A program made the position numbers and the translations under genes. The notes beneath the pieces were generated by a model that saw nothing but the letters and a program-made list of their open reading frames with translations, did no database searches and had not been told where the DNA came from. 64,000 nt of DNA from Algoriphagus sp. AGSA1. GTDB taxonomy: Bacteria; Bacteroidota; Bacteroidia; Cytophagales; Cyclobacteriaceae. Positions 43,501 to 52,727 of the stretch are shown here, one piece after another; within the stretch, counting starts at the first letter, position 1; each line of letters starts with the position of its first letter. The stretch is from NCBI RefSeq assembly GCF_021390545.1, contig NZ_JAJUWR010000024.1, forward strand, positions 1-64,000. Reading direction: 5' to 3'.

Positions 43501-43813
43501 AAGTTAAAATAGAATTCCCGTCAGGAACTGTTAGTCTATAATTTCCATCAATATCCGTGGTGGTACCAATCGTGGTCCCCTTAATTACCACATTCACCCC
43601 AGGCATCGGAGCCCCATCTTCTGAAAATGTGACATTTCCTGTCACTGTAACTTCGCGTTGTACCCCTTCAGTGAAGGAGTAATCCGCAAAGGTATTGATC
43701 TCTTTCTTTACTCCGGAAGCAAAACCGGAAGCAAAGAGAAAGCACTGTAATATTATCCCTAACATGGAATACTTTATCAGTTTTCTGGAAAACTTTTTGT
43801 ATATATTATGCAT
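40574..43813 (-). CDS. SusC/RagA-like TonB-linked outer membrane transporter
   Basis: This 1079-residue TonB-dependent outer-membrane importer has a signal peptide (about 1-32). A carboxypeptidase-regulatory-like domain (about 55-130) begins VTVTGNVTFSEDGAPMPGVN. A TonB box region is QLGEVVVVGYG. The plug (about 140-265) has the SusC signature LKDASAAIYGARAANGVVLV. The C-terminal beta-barrel ends in TKTYTVGISARF with a terminal Phe. It imports oligosaccharides captured by the SusD partner encoded 43 bases downstream. Upstream is the GH76 gene across 98 bases, so it may have an internal promoter. Confidence 0.96.
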   Translation of the reverse strand: MHNIYKKFSRKLIKYSMLGIILQCFLFASGFASGVKKEINTFADYSFTEGVQREVTVTGNVTFSEDGAPMPGVNVVIKGTTIGTTTDIDGNYRLTVPDGNSILTFSFIGYVTQEIEIGAQSVIDVALVPDTQQLGEVVVVGYGMQEKVTLTGSVASIKGDEMLRTKNENPQNMLTGRVAGVRVWQRSAEPGTFNATFDIRGLGSPLVVIDGIQRTMGDFQRLNPSDIEDLSVLKDASAAIYGARAANGVVLVTTKKGTTSGRATVVYNGSFTLQSPAGFPELADPYQTMTLYNEMAMNNINGGNLIYQESDFEAFRTGERRTTDWNSLLINKFFPQSQHDISITGGTEKTQYYIAGGYLYQEGFFKSGDMNYNKVNLRSNITTEIARGLKFNLNLSGVADQRNTPYSSAVDIIRNYWRQGVLFPAYADPENTMLNYEGLDLEQNTIAMMQSDVSGYRKFRQKYFQSSASLDYDFGTVAHLLEGLTAKALISYDYRGDDNDIYRREYYQYMYEPLTDSYTSKLYNNSSPNQIRREIFSKQQVLGQFLLNYKRKFGTKHDVSGLLGFETQSRKGDNFYAQRDLAFAMEYLIGGMNENQQGGMQGGSGDLYEITNSAMFGRLNYAFSDRYIAEVQFRYDGSSKFVANNRWGWFPSASVGWRLSEESFFKSISALSFVSQLKFRASYGMTADDGSLQYDWYPGYIYPATSGNAQGGYYNQYAPGYMLGDEFVYGASLVVPNENITWWTAKTFNVGVDFEAWNGLFGFSVDYFDRRREGLFSTRSGEVPTVVGTGAPRENTNSDRQFGIDLELSHRNTVGLFSYGLKGIATITRRQHLIAAEKGPYGNSYDRWRNDNLTNRYQGVQFGYKSAGRYEDWEDIWSFPIYKDRGILPGNYKYEDWNGDGEINGLDQHPFAYDQTPWLNFSLALDANYKNFDFSMLLQGSALGSMEYQEPLYSIWGSNGGGALEQYLDRWHPVDPLADPYDPATEWVSGYYGYTGNYPFGNSDFNRVSTDYLRLKSIEVGYTLKPLNNPTTSIRFFANAYNLLTFTGVKFVDPEHPGDELGRMYPLTKTYTVGISARF

Positions 43814-43911
43814 ATGTTCAACAATATTTTATTTAACCATTACCTCGTCGAGGTATTTACCGTGTCTAAAAACAATGGCGCCCGATGGATACCGGACGCC
43901 AAAACCTAAAC

Positions 43912-45372
43912 TCATTTTTCCAGCTCATATCGTGACAACACGGCATATTCTGCTGCAAAAGCGAAGTTGAACATTCCTTCTGTTCTATTATTGTTATTGT
44001 CAAGGCTCCACCCTACCAGTAAATTGGTTGGTAGAAAACCTTCATAAAGGAAATTATCGTACCCGTGGTCAAGGTTCTTTTGGAAGGAATCGATATAGTC
44101 GGATGTAGCGGCATAGGAAGGATGTACATCTACATATCCGCGCATTAATACACCATTAAACCAATTTCTGAATCCGCTTATATCGTATGTGTAATATCCA
44201 GGTTTGTTCTGTCCTAGTTTTGCGAAGTAGGCAAAACTGGCATCAGACAATTCCTTGGCATCTTCGAGGAATTTGCTTTCACCTGTCATTCTGTATAGAT
44301 CAGCTGCTCCCGAAAGCATTGTCCCGCTGTTGTAAGAAATAGCCGGGCCTACTCGATCTTGGCATGAAATGCCTCTACGGTATACCGCTCCATCAATGGT
44401 CTCCGTTTGAGGACTGCCGGGGGAGCATCCGCCTCTCATATCATCATACACGCCGTCTGCGCGGAGCAATTGACTTTTTTGCCAATCATATACTTTCTCT
44501 GCAAAATCTGCGTAATAGTCACTTTTTTTAACCTCCATTGTTTTACGGGTTTCCTTATCCGCTTCATCAATGTACCTATAGGTTATTTCGTCGTTTTTAT
44601 CTTTGTACAGCTCATGCAACCACACCAAGGGGCTCACCATCGGCCCATTGCTACAGGCGTGTTTGGTCACATAGCCAGGTCCCCAGGGTATTCCTCCACG
44701 CTCTGTTCCATCAGGATTGCGGGTGCTATCCCATCCATCCAATACGTAGGCTGTTAAATATTCAGCTTTATCCAAATAAGCTTGGATGCCGGTAACTTTA
44801 TAAGATTCGAGCAATTCACGTATGAGCCACATCTGATCGTCATACACGTTTTCGATTCCCTCTACCTTGGCTGTACCTTTTGCATTTCCCCTATTCACAC
44901 CGTACACCGACCATTCTTTTGTTTGGGTGTAAGAGACCAACTCGAAGGTTCCCTGGTAATAATCCACATTGTCATACAGCTCCCCCAGCAAGTCGGAGTA
45001 CCTATTGAAATGCTCCTCGTAAAGGGCAGAATTACCCTTTTCCTTTTGGGCGTGAAGCGCATGTAGAACAGCATTTACAGCTTCTATAGCAGCTGAATAC
45101 ATCCATACGCTGCCTATTTCATCAGAACGAACACCAGTGTAAGGATTATAATATCTAGCCATAGCCATCCCCGCCCCAGTGAAATGGGCAGAGACTGCTT
45201 TGTCGGTGAGTTCCATGGCGCGAAGAAGGTTTTGCTCAGAAAGAACAACCTCTTCCAGAGGAGGCCCAGTTGGGTTAGTATCAGATACATTTTCGGCACA
45301 TGCTGTCACGAGCAGCAGCAGTAAACTATAAATAGTGATCATAGAGCGATATATTGTCATAATAAGGTTCAT
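43912..45372 (-). CDS. GH76-like glycoside hydrolase lipoprotein
   Basis: This 486-residue lipoprotein (lipobox LVTAC, Cys25) is related to family GH76, an (alpha/alpha)6 barrel known for endo-alpha-1,6-mannanases. The catalytic Asp pair is in VYDDQMWLIREL at residues 178-179, with the characteristic bulky residues after it. RGGIPWGPGYVTKHACSNG and RGISCQDRVGPAISYNSGT also fit the family. As a surface enzyme it would cut the polysaccharide before import by SusC. Its start is 3 bases from the stop of the preceding lipoprotein gene, so the two are cotranscribed. Confidence 0.85.
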   Translation of the reverse strand: MNLIMTIYRSMITIYSLLLLLVTACAENVSDTNPTGPPLEEVVLSEQNLLRAMELTDKAVSAHFTGAGMAMARYYNPYTGVRSDEIGSVWMYSAAIEAVNAVLHALHAQKEKGNSALYEEHFNRYSDLLGELYDNVDYYQGTFELVSYTQTKEWSVYGVNRGNAKGTAKVEGIENVYDDQMWLIRELLESYKVTGIQAYLDKAEYLTAYVLDGWDSTRNPDGTERGGIPWGPGYVTKHACSNGPMVSPLVWLHELYKDKNDEITYRYIDEADKETRKTMEVKKSDYYADFAEKVYDWQKSQLLRADGVYDDMRGGCSPGSPQTETIDGAVYRRGISCQDRVGPAISYNSGTMLSGAADLYRMTGESKFLEDAKELSDASFAYFAKLGQNKPGYYTYDISGFRNWFNGVLMRGYVDVHPSYAATSDYIDSFQKNLDHGYDNFLYEGFLPTNLLVGWSLDNNNNRTEGMFNFAFAAEYAVLSRYELEK

Positions 45373-45375
45373 TGT

Positions 45376-47187
45376 TTAGTTCAAATCAATTTGATGTATG
45401 ACCAGTTTATTTTCTCCAGATTCAGCTTCCCCGTTATATACACCCAATGCGAGTGTTATATTTTGGCCGTTAAACGGTGCTAAGTCATACACAAATGAGG
45501 CATAGCCCTCAGGATTTCCTGCACCACCGTCGCCATGCCTAAACTTCCAGCAGCCATCTTCTGCGGCAATGGCTTCATCTGCAGTAGTTGACTTAGGATC
45601 TAAATGGGTGATTGTCCCGTCATCGGCTATAGCGGTAAGCTTGAAGTAGGTGAAATTGTCGCTGAAATTCCGCGTACTCAGAGTCAACTGATTGCTGCCT
45701 GCATTTATTGAGAACTTTGAATACAGATATGCCTCTGGTACTTTGGTGTCAACTTCAGGGGTATTACGGGTTTTTATCAGATAGCCTTCAGAGGGGAAGA
45801 CTTCAGGATCTTTCTTTAGAGGGACAAAAAACCATTCTGCTGCCACATGATCAACCCCACGCCAAGCACGATAAGCATCCACATAATTATCCCGGTTACC
45901 ATTCACTGGGCTGATTCCTGTGAAGGAGGTTTTGGTATGCGCCATAGTAGAGCGCACCGTCTCCTGAGTAAGCTTCCATCCTTCAATAACTTCTGTACCT
46001 GGCAGCCAATCCCAGTTTTCTACTTTCTTGTCCGCAAAACGAATAGCGCGGAGTACCAGCTGCTTCCAATAATCCCCGGTAGATTGGCGGTATATGCCTA
46101 TAGCGATGACCACTTCTTTACCTACATATTCACCCAGGTCAAACTCAAAGTCGGCATAGCTCCCTGATCCATAAGTTCTATTCTCTCCTATTTTAACGGC
46201 AGTAGGTTGAGCAGCGGAAAGATCAACTACCTGAACACCAAAATATGCGGGATTTGCCTCGTCCGCATTGTGTGTGCTTAGCCTCAGTGACAAAATCTTG
46301 TTTTCTTCCGTAATCAGCTTGCTTCCGTAAACGTAGGAATCAAAAACGTTCAGATCCGCCGGGTTGCTGCGATCCTCTTCATTATTGCGAATTTGTAAAG
46401 TGGTGCCTTCGTTTTGCTCTTGCCATGCTCCTTGGAAATCAAGTGCCGACATATAGTTGCACGCCCAATCCCAACGAGGATAAACGTCAGCATTTCGCCC
46501 ACCCCGATATTCGTTGTAATACCATTTGTCGGCGTCTAACAGATCAACAGTGGTAAGACCCCGGAGAATTTCGTTGCTCCCCATTCCTACTTCTAAAGTA
46601 GCGACACCATTCACAAAATCAGACTCACCTACCGTTCGTGTTACGGTCTTATAGTTTGCTTTGGTAAAGGTAACCGTGTATGTGTCAACGATCAGATTCT
46701 CTAAAACGAATGCACCGTCGCTTCCACTGGTTACTGTGCCTGCTACCCCTACACTAACAGTCACACCTTCGAGGGCGGCATTATTGTTTTGTGCATCCGT
46801 AATCACTCCGCTGATTTTAGCGGAGGCAAAGATCATGGTCATGTCTGCGGTCGCAACCCGATTAGCATCAAATTTTTCAGGATTTACAGTTACACTGACT
46901 GTCAGCCAGCCCGCTTTGGAAAATTTAACTGCTCTTGTTTTCAAGGTTACATTCTCGAAGGAATAGTTCCCATCTCCTCCGGTAGTCACAGACACTTCTT
47001 CTTCACCTATACCGGCAAGCGTTACTTCTACATCTGAAATAGGTTGGCCTTCCCCGTCTGTAACAGTGCCTGTAATAGTTCCTCGAGGCTCCTCGATGGG
47101 TTCGTCTTCATTGACGCATGAGGTTACCGAAGCGATAAAAGTACTTAGCAACGCAACGTAAATAATCGTACGTAATTTCTTACTCAT
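45376..47187 (-). CDS. Surface lipoprotein: two regulatory-like domains and a duplicated glycan-binding-like module
   Basis: This 603-residue lipoprotein (lipobox ASVTSC) is the first gene of the operon. Two carboxypeptidase-regulatory-like (CnaB-type) beta-sandwiches follow the signal: GTITGTVTDGEGQPISDVEV (about 34-53) begins the first and ISGVITDAQNN the second (about 120-200). The rest consists of two related modules of ~190 residues. LSLRLSTHNADEANPAYFGV and FEFDLGEYVGKEVVIAIGIY in the first match LTLSTRNFSDNFTYFKLTA and FVYDLAPFNGQNITLALGVY in the second. The arrangement suggests a surface glycan-binding protein. Start chosen at 47187 (MSKKLRTIIY) for a proper signal; an upstream start at 47229 is less likely. 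Confidence 0.8.
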   Translation of the reverse strand: MSKKLRTIIYVALLSTFIASVTSCVNEDEPIEEPRGTITGTVTDGEGQPISDVEVTLAGIGEEEVSVTTGGDGNYSFENVTLKTRAVKFSKAGWLTVSVTVNPEKFDANRVATADMTMIFASAKISGVITDAQNNNAALEGVTVSVGVAGTVTSGSDGAFVLENLIVDTYTVTFTKANYKTVTRTVGESDFVNGVATLEVGMGSNEILRGLTTVDLLDADKWYYNEYRGGRNADVYPRWDWACNYMSALDFQGAWQEQNEGTTLQIRNNEEDRSNPADLNVFDSYVYGSKLITEENKILSLRLSTHNADEANPAYFGVQVVDLSAAQPTAVKIGENRTYGSGSYADFEFDLGEYVGKEVVIAIGIYRQSTGDYWKQLVLRAIRFADKKVENWDWLPGTEVIEGWKLTQETVRSTMAHTKTSFTGISPVNGNRDNYVDAYRAWRGVDHVAAEWFFVPLKKDPEVFPSEGYLIKTRNTPEVDTKVPEAYLYSKFSINAGSNQLTLSTRNFSDNFTYFKLTAIADDGTITHLDPKSTTADEAIAAEDGCWKFRHGDGGAGNPEGYASFVYDLAPFNGQNITLALGVYNGEAESGENKLVIHQIDLN

Positions 47188-47694
47188 TCTGTTGGCTATT
47201 ATGGGTTTGGTAGAATAATTAATCGCCAAATGGGCAAATTACCTTATAATCTCACAAATTGGCGTAGAGGAAAAATAGATTGGATCAGGTTAAATTCTTG
47301 GTTAAATCAGGGTTAATGACTTAGAAAAATCTATTAATCTGGCAATTGCCATCTTCATTGCACACTGACAAACAGTGGGCAATTGGAACAAAGCCCTTTA
47401 AAAACACATGATTAATCACAGTAGGTAACCACATATTATACCGAGGCTATTCTATACACAACTTCAAAGAGCACAGATCAAAAAAAATGAATGGAAATGA
47501 ACGGAAAAAATTATGGCACTCTAATGCAGTTAGTCCTGGTTTCTACGTGTTACATTCTACTGTGCTGGAAATGCCTACCCAAGACAGCTGAAAAAAAGCT
47601 ACATAACAATGAATTTTGATGTTTCTGCTTTGTGATTGACATAAAAAAACCACAACCCTTGCGAGCTGTGGTTTGAAAGTAGGTCTATCGTTTA
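47188..47694. other. Regulatory region upstream of the polysaccharide locus
   Basis: No gene is seen. The operon promoter (minus strand) should lie here. Candidate operators are a perfect palindrome GGCAATTGCC (47341-47350), a related GGGCAATTGG (47377-47386) and between them an inverted repeat CACTG-ACAAA-CAGTG (47363-47377). The right end holds the ATP synthase terminator. No exact TAnnTTTG box was found on the minus strand. Confidence 0.5.
47641..47674 (-). terminator. Rho-independent terminator of the ATP synthase operon
   Basis: On the minus strand an 8-bp stem, AAACCACA with TGTGGTTT (arms at 47667-47674 and 47647-47654), is followed by a run of T. It lies about 20 bases past the atpG stop codon. 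Confidence 0.85.
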
Positions 47695-48567
47695 TTACTT
47701 ACTCTCAAGTGCGTTTGCACCGGAGACTATTTCAAGAATTTCATTGGTAATTGCCGCTTGACGGGTTCTGTTATACATCAATCGTAGTTCTTTCAGCAAC
47801 TCACCGGCATTCTCGGTAGCCTTATCCATGGCAGTCATTCTCGCACCATGTTCAGAAGCATTGCTTTCAAGAATTGCTTTATAAAATTGGATCTTCAAAG
47901 AAGTAGGCACCAGCTCTTCGATGATATAAGCACGGGAAGGCTCTAGGATGTAATCAGTCTCAGAAGTTTTTTCCTCGCTAGAGTCTTCTTTTGACATTGG
48001 CAAAAACTGCTCAACGATAACTTCCTGAGTTGCCACGTTTTTAAATTCATTAAATACCAGAGCAACCTGATCGTATTCTCCAGCAACAAAAGAGTTCATG
48101 GCATATTCTGCGGCATTTCTGGCATTATCGAAATTCAGATCCTGAAACAATTGATAATAATCAGAAACCATTTTAAAGTCGCGTTTTTTGAACGCTTCAA
48201 AAGCCTTTTTCCCTATAGGAAGTATGGTGACATTTTTGCCGGCAAAATTGGTGGCTATGGCAAGATTTACAGCTTTGATAATATTAGAATTGAAAGCACC
48301 ACAAAGTCCTTTGTCCGAAGTGACAGGAATGATCAATACATTCTGTACTTCACGCTTTTCAGCAAAAACAATATCTGCCGCTCCTTCAGAAGCAGCTGAT
48401 ACGTTGTTCAGGATTTGGGTCAACTTCTGAGAGTAAGGACGCATCTGCACGATTTTGTCCTGTGCTCTTCTAAGTTTGGCGGCGGAAACCATTTTCATGG
48501 CCTTGGTAATCTGCTGTGTAGAGACTACTGAGGTTATCCGTTCCTTTACTTCCTTAAGATTAGCCAT
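47695..48567 (-). CDS. atpG: ATP synthase gamma subunit
   Basis: This 290-residue central-stalk subunit of F1 has an N-terminal coiled coil starting LKEVKERITSVVSTQQITKAMKM in split form, the conserved SDKGLCGAFN segment (about 80-89) and the C-terminal helix GARMTAMDKATENAGEL...YNRTRQAAITNEILEIV. It turns inside the alpha/beta hexamer and couples proton flow to ATP synthesis. It is the last gene of the operon; atpD and atpC, which often follow gamma in other phyla, are absent here. Confidence 0.97.
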   Translation of the reverse strand: MANLKEVKERITSVVSTQQITKAMKMVSAAKLRRAQDKIVQMRPYSQKLTQILNNVSAASEGAADIVFAEKREVQNVLIIPVTSDKGLCGAFNSNIIKAVNLAIATNFAGKNVTILPIGKKAFEAFKKRDFKMVSDYYQLFQDLNFDNARNAAEYAMNSFVAGEYDQVALVFNEFKNVATQEVIVEQFLPMSKEDSSEEKTSETDYILEPSRAYIIEELVPTSLKIQFYKAILESNASEHGARMTAMDKATENAGELLKELRLMYNRTRQAAITNEILEIVSGANALESK

Positions 48568-48632
48568 CTTGCTTGCTTTGTGCTAAGGTATTAACTAACC
48601 GAAAGACTTTCGTCTTCCGGTATTCAAATCAA

Positions 48633-50210
48633 TTATTTAGAAAACTTAGGTGCTAATTCAGCAGCTGCCTTAGAAAGAACTTTACCAGCTCCATCCACAT
48701 CACCTTTCAGGATTAGTTGAAGTGCTTCCGGATAAGATGTATCCAAAAGCGTGTAGAATTCTTTCTCAAATGCTCTTGCTTTCTCTACAGGGACAGTATC
48801 CATCAAGCCTTTAGTGGAAGCATATATGATCGCTACCTGATGCGCTACAGATACTGGAGAGTACTGCGCTTGCTTCAAGATCTCCTGGTTTCTTCTACCT
48901 CTTTCGATCGTACGCTTGGTAGTTGCATCCAGATCAGATCCAAATTTGGAGAATGCTTCCAATTCACGGAAAGCTGCCTGATCCAACTTCAAGGTACCGG
49001 CAATTTTCTTCATTGACTTGATCTGTGCGTTACCACCTACTCGGGACACTGAGATACCTACGTTGATCGCAGGACGGATACCAGAGTTAAACAGGTTGGT
49101 TTCCAAGAAAATCTGACCATCGGTAATCGAAATTACGTTAGTCGGAATATAGGCAGAAACGTCACCAGCTTGAGTTTCGATAATCGGAAGTGCTGTCAAA
49201 GACCCGCCGCCTTTTACCAGATGCTTGATAGAATCCGGCAAATCGTTCATTTCCTGAGCGATTTTGTCTGACTTGTTTATTTTGGCAGCTCTCTCAAGCA
49301 ATCTTGAGTGAAGATAGAATACGTCACCCGGATATGCTTCACGTCCCGGAGGTCTTCTCAATAGAAGAGATACTTCACGGTAAGCTACAGCCTGCTTAGA
49401 AAGATCATCATATACCACCAAGGCAGGGCGACCTGTATCACGGAAGAATTCTCCTATCGATGCACCTGTAAACGGAGCAAAGAACTGCATAGGAGCAGGA
49501 TCAGAAGCGGGAGCTGCTACAACCACTGTATAGGGAAGGGCACCGCCTTTTTCCAACGCCGCAACTACACCGGCAACGGTAGATGCCTTCTGTCCGATAG
49601 CAACATAGATACAGAAAACCGGCTCACCTTTATCGTAAAATTCTTTTTGGTTCAAGATAGCATCGATCACAACCGCAGTCTTACCTGTCTGACGGTCACC
49701 GATCACCAATTCTCTTTGTCCTCTACCAATAGGAATCATCGCATCAATAGACTTGATCCCTGTCTGAAGAGGTTCTGTTACCGGCTGACGGTAGATTACA
49801 CCAGGAGCCTTTCGCTCCAAAGGCATTTCGTACAAGTCGCCGGAGATGGGACCTTTACCGTCAATAGGATTACCCAAGGTATCCACTACACGGCCAAGCA
49901 TTCCCTCACCCACTTGAATGGAAGCGATTCTTTTTGTTCTTTTAACAGTATCTCCCTCTTTTACAGATTTGGAATCACCGAAGATTACAGCTCCTACATT
50001 GTCTTCCTCAAGGTTAAGTACCATTGCTTTCAGACCATTGTCGAATTCTAGCAATTCACCGGACTGAGCCATAGAAAGTCCATAGATACGGGCGACACCA
50101 TCCCCCACTTGAAGGACTGTACCCACTTCTTCGAGTTCAGCTTCGGTTCTTGCACCAGAGAGTTGCTCTCTTAAAATTGCCGAAACTTCATCAGGTCTTA
50201 CGTCTGCCAT
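48633..50210 (-). CDS. atpA: ATP synthase alpha subunit
   Basis: This 525-residue regulatory nucleotide-binding subunit of F1 has the P-loop GDRQTGKTA (about 174-182), the Walker B strand [18 protein letters not shown] and the alpha signature [22 protein letters not shown] in split form. The N-terminal crown domain starts at about residue 28 ([14 protein letters not shown]). Length and motifs are normal. It is followed by atpG after 65 bases. Confidence 0.98.
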   Translation of the reverse strand: MADVRPDEVSAILREQLSGARTEAELEEVGTVLQVGDGVARIYGLSMAQSGELLEFDNGLKAMVLNLEEDNVGAVIFGDSKSVKEGDTVKRTKRIASIQVGEGMLGRVVDTLGNPIDGKGPISGDLYEMPLERKAPGVIYRQPVTEPLQTGIKSIDAMIPIGRGQRELVIGDRQTGKTAVVIDAILNQKEFYDKGEPVFCIYVAIGQKASTVAGVVAALEKGGALPYTVVVAAPASDPAPMQFFAPFTGASIGEFFRDTGRPALVVYDDLSKQAVAYREVSLLLRRPPGREAYPGDVFYLHSRLLERAAKINKSDKIAQEMNDLPDSIKHLVKGGGSLTALPIIETQAGDVSAYIPTNVISITDGQIFLETNLFNSGIRPAINVGISVSRVGGNAQIKSMKKIAGTLKLDQAAFRELEAFSKFGSDLDATTKRTIERGRRNQEILKQAQYSPVSVAHQVAIIYASTKGLMDTVPVEKARAFEKEFYTLLDTSYPEALQLILKGDVDGAGKVLSKAAAELAPKFSK

Positions 50211-50233
50211 GATATATTAATTAATGCTTTTTG

Positions 50234-50791
50234 TTAGATTTTACTTTCGTAATGATTTTGGACAAACTGGGTCTTCAATTGTCTCAGTTTGCTACTCAAA
50301 GACTCGTCAAGCTGACGGTCATTTACTGTCAAAATATATCCGCCTATAAGATCTGGATTTATTTTTTCCACCAATTGTACAGATTGCTTGCCCGAAATTT
50401 CCTTCACTACATCGGCAAACTCCTTACGGAGCTTGTCATCAATAGGGAAGGTGGTGATCACCTCAGCCACTTGAACAGAATGGTGTAGATTATACTGTGC
50501 TTCGAATTCCTTCGCAACGTCAAGAAGAATTTCCTCTCTGTTCTTACGGGACACAATCTCGAAGAAAGTCATCGTAAGAGGATCTGATTTAGGGAATAGT
50601 GCTTTTAGCACATTCAGTTTCTTTTCAGAACTGACCACAGGGTTTTTAAGGACCAGTGCCAGCTCATGATTGCTAGCTGCCAAAGCAGTCAGCCGTTGAA
50701 AATCTTGATGCACCTCCTCCAATCTTCCTTTTTCCAAAGAAAGTTCCATGATAGACTTGGCATAGCGGGATGCTACTCTCTGGTTTGACAT
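50234..50791 (-). CDS. atpH: ATP synthase delta subunit (OSCP)
   Basis: This 185-residue peripheral-stalk protein links b to the top of F1. Family features are the N-terminal ASRYAKSIMELSLEKGRLEEV, the helical domain with LVLKNPVVSSEKKLNVL and the C-terminal IGGYILTVNDRQLDESLSSKLRQL signature in split form. It lies 23 bases before atpA and nine bases after atpF, in the standard order. Confidence 0.96.
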   Translation of the reverse strand: MSNQRVASRYAKSIMELSLEKGRLEEVHQDFQRLTALAASNHELALVLKNPVVSSEKKLNVLKALFPKSDPLTMTFFEIVSRKNREEILLDVAKEFEAQYNLHHSVQVAEVITTFPIDDKLRKEFADVVKEISGKQSVQLVEKINPDLIGGYILTVNDRQLDESLSSKLRQLKTQFVQNHYESKI

Positions 50792-50800
50792 GGAGGTGTA

Positions 50801-51295
50801 TTAGTTTAGCTTAAGTTCCTTGATGAAACCATCTACCAAATTCTTCTGGGACTCATCATCAGAAAGATTTTTCCTCAACAATTTCCCCGTAATGTCCAAA
50901 GAAAGGACCGCTACCTGATTTTTGACATCAGCCAAAGCTGCCTTCTTCTCAGTTTCTATTACTGCCTTGGCATTCTCGATCATCAAAGCACCGGCTTTTA
51001 CAGCTTCCTCTTTTGCATCATCGATCATTTTCACAGAAGTGTCTTGGGCTTTCTTAAGGATAATATCTCTTTCCAATCTGGCTTCTGCAAGAAGCTTCTC
51101 ATTTTCAGCTTTCAGATTTGCCATCTCATTTCTGGCGGTTTCTGCTGCTTTCAATGCGTTATCGATGCTGGTCTCTCTCTCTTCAATAGCTGCAAGCATT
51201 GGCTTCCAAGCAAACTTGATTAGGATAAACAAGAGAGCCAAAAAGCCAAACAACTGCCAGAAGATCAGTCCGGAACTAGGTAAAATCAGATCCAT
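50801..51295 (-). CDS. atpF: ATP synthase b subunit
   Basis: This 164-residue protein has one N-terminal membrane helix (about 8-26, FWQLFGFLALLFILIKFAW) and a long charged coiled coil (about 30-160), the usual plan of the b subunit, which forms the peripheral stalk. The conserved start SSGLIFWQLFGF is seen. It lies 72 bases from atpE. Confidence 0.96.
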   Translation of the reverse strand: MDLILPSSGLIFWQLFGFLALLFILIKFAWKPMLAAIEERETSIDNALKAAETARNEMANLKAENEKLLAEARLERDIILKKAQDTSVKMIDDAKEEAVKAGALMIENAKAVIETEKKAALADVKNQVAVLSLDITGKLLRKNLSDDESQKNLVDGFIKELKLN

Positions 51296-51367
51296 TAGAT
51301 ATATATAATTTCGTTATTGTTCAAAAAGAGGGATTGACCATTCAGGCCAATCCCGATTCATTTGTTC

Positions 51368-51661
<294 letters not shown>

Positions 51662-51665
51662 CTAA

Positions 51666-52709
51666 TTAATGCGCTTCGTCATGAGCATGCTCTGCTACAG
51701 CGGAACCAATATACATCGCCGTAAACAACGTGAACACATAAGCCTGAATAGTCGCCACCAGTAATTCAATCATATTGATGAAGGTCACCATCAAGGTACT
51801 TACCACTCCGATAGAATAAGATTGAAAAATGAAAACCAAGGCGATAAATGCCAAGATCACAATGTGGCCAGCTGTGATCGCCACAAATAGACGGACCATC
51901 AATGCAAACGGTTTGGTGAACAAACCGATTATTTCCACAGGCACAATTACCAGTAACAAAGGAATAGGAACACCAGGAGTCATAAACACGTGCTTCCAGT
52001 AATCCTTGTTTCCATTCACATTAACAATAATAAAGGTCAATACCGCGAGGGTGGCCGTCACCGCTATGTTTCCTGTTAAGTTAGCAGCACCAGGCAAAAG
52101 CCCGATCAAGTTACCTATCCAGATAAAAAAGAAAAGTGTAAGCAGGTAAGGGACAAATTTTTTGTACTTAGGTCCTATTGCCTTGTGTGCTATCTCATCT
52201 CTAACGAAGACAACAATTGGCTCTACAAAAGACGCAGCACCCTTTGGCGCAACCGCACCGTTCTTCTTATAGTGCCCTGCTGCTGAAAGCGTAAAAATCA
52301 AGACTACCGCAATCACTAAAAACATCATGGCAACGTTCTTGGTAATCGATAAATCTGTAAACGCAGCACCATCAACTCTCCCCATATGATCGTGGGAATC
52401 GATGAAATAACCCTCGTGGGCATATTCCTCCCCAAAGGCATGTGTCTCTGGATTTTGAAAGTCGGAAGAATTAAAAATCTCCAGACCTCTATCCGCCGAA
52501 TACACGATCACCGGCAGGGAAAGAGTCACATGGGTATGCCCAATATTGAAAAAATGCCACTCATGGGAGTCCTTGATGTGATGCATGATGAACCCCGTAG
52601 GATCTTCACCTCCATCTTCGATATCAGCCCCAGCAGCAAATGACATACTGGAGAACATCAGCAAAAACACTGACAATAAAACACTTAGGGAAAGAAATTT
52701 ACGCGTCAT
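51666..52709 (-). CDS. atpB: ATP synthase a subunit with secreted His-rich N-terminus
   Basis: This 347-residue membrane stator forms the proton half-channels. The essential Arg273 sits in FALMVRLFVAITAGH. Before the membrane core there is a signal peptide (about 1-25) and about 90 exported residues rich in His (MHHIKDSHEW, NIGHTHV, DSHDH). Another His/Asp cluster, EHAHDEAH, closes the C-terminus. Such an N-terminal extension occurs in Bacteroidota; its role is not known to me. It is followed by atpE after 37 bases. Confidence 0.96.
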   Translation of the reverse strand: MTRKFLSLSVLLSVFLLMFSSMSFAAGADIEDGGEDPTGFIMHHIKDSHEWHFFNIGHTHVTLSLPVIVYSADRGLEIFNSSDFQNPETHAFGEEYAHEGYFIDSHDHMGRVDGAAFTDLSITKNVAMMFLVIAVVLIFTLSAAGHYKKNGAVAPKGAASFVEPIVVFVRDEIAHKAIGPKYKKFVPYLLTLFFFIWIGNLIGLLPGAANLTGNIAVTATLAVLTFIIVNVNGNKDYWKHVFMTPGVPIPLLLVIVPVEIIGLFTKPFALMVRLFVAITAGHIVILAFIALVFIFQSYSIGVVSTLMVTFINMIELLVATIQAYVFTLFTAMYIGSAVAEHAHDEAH

Positions 52710-52727
52710 CTACTCTTTTTTTGAGGG

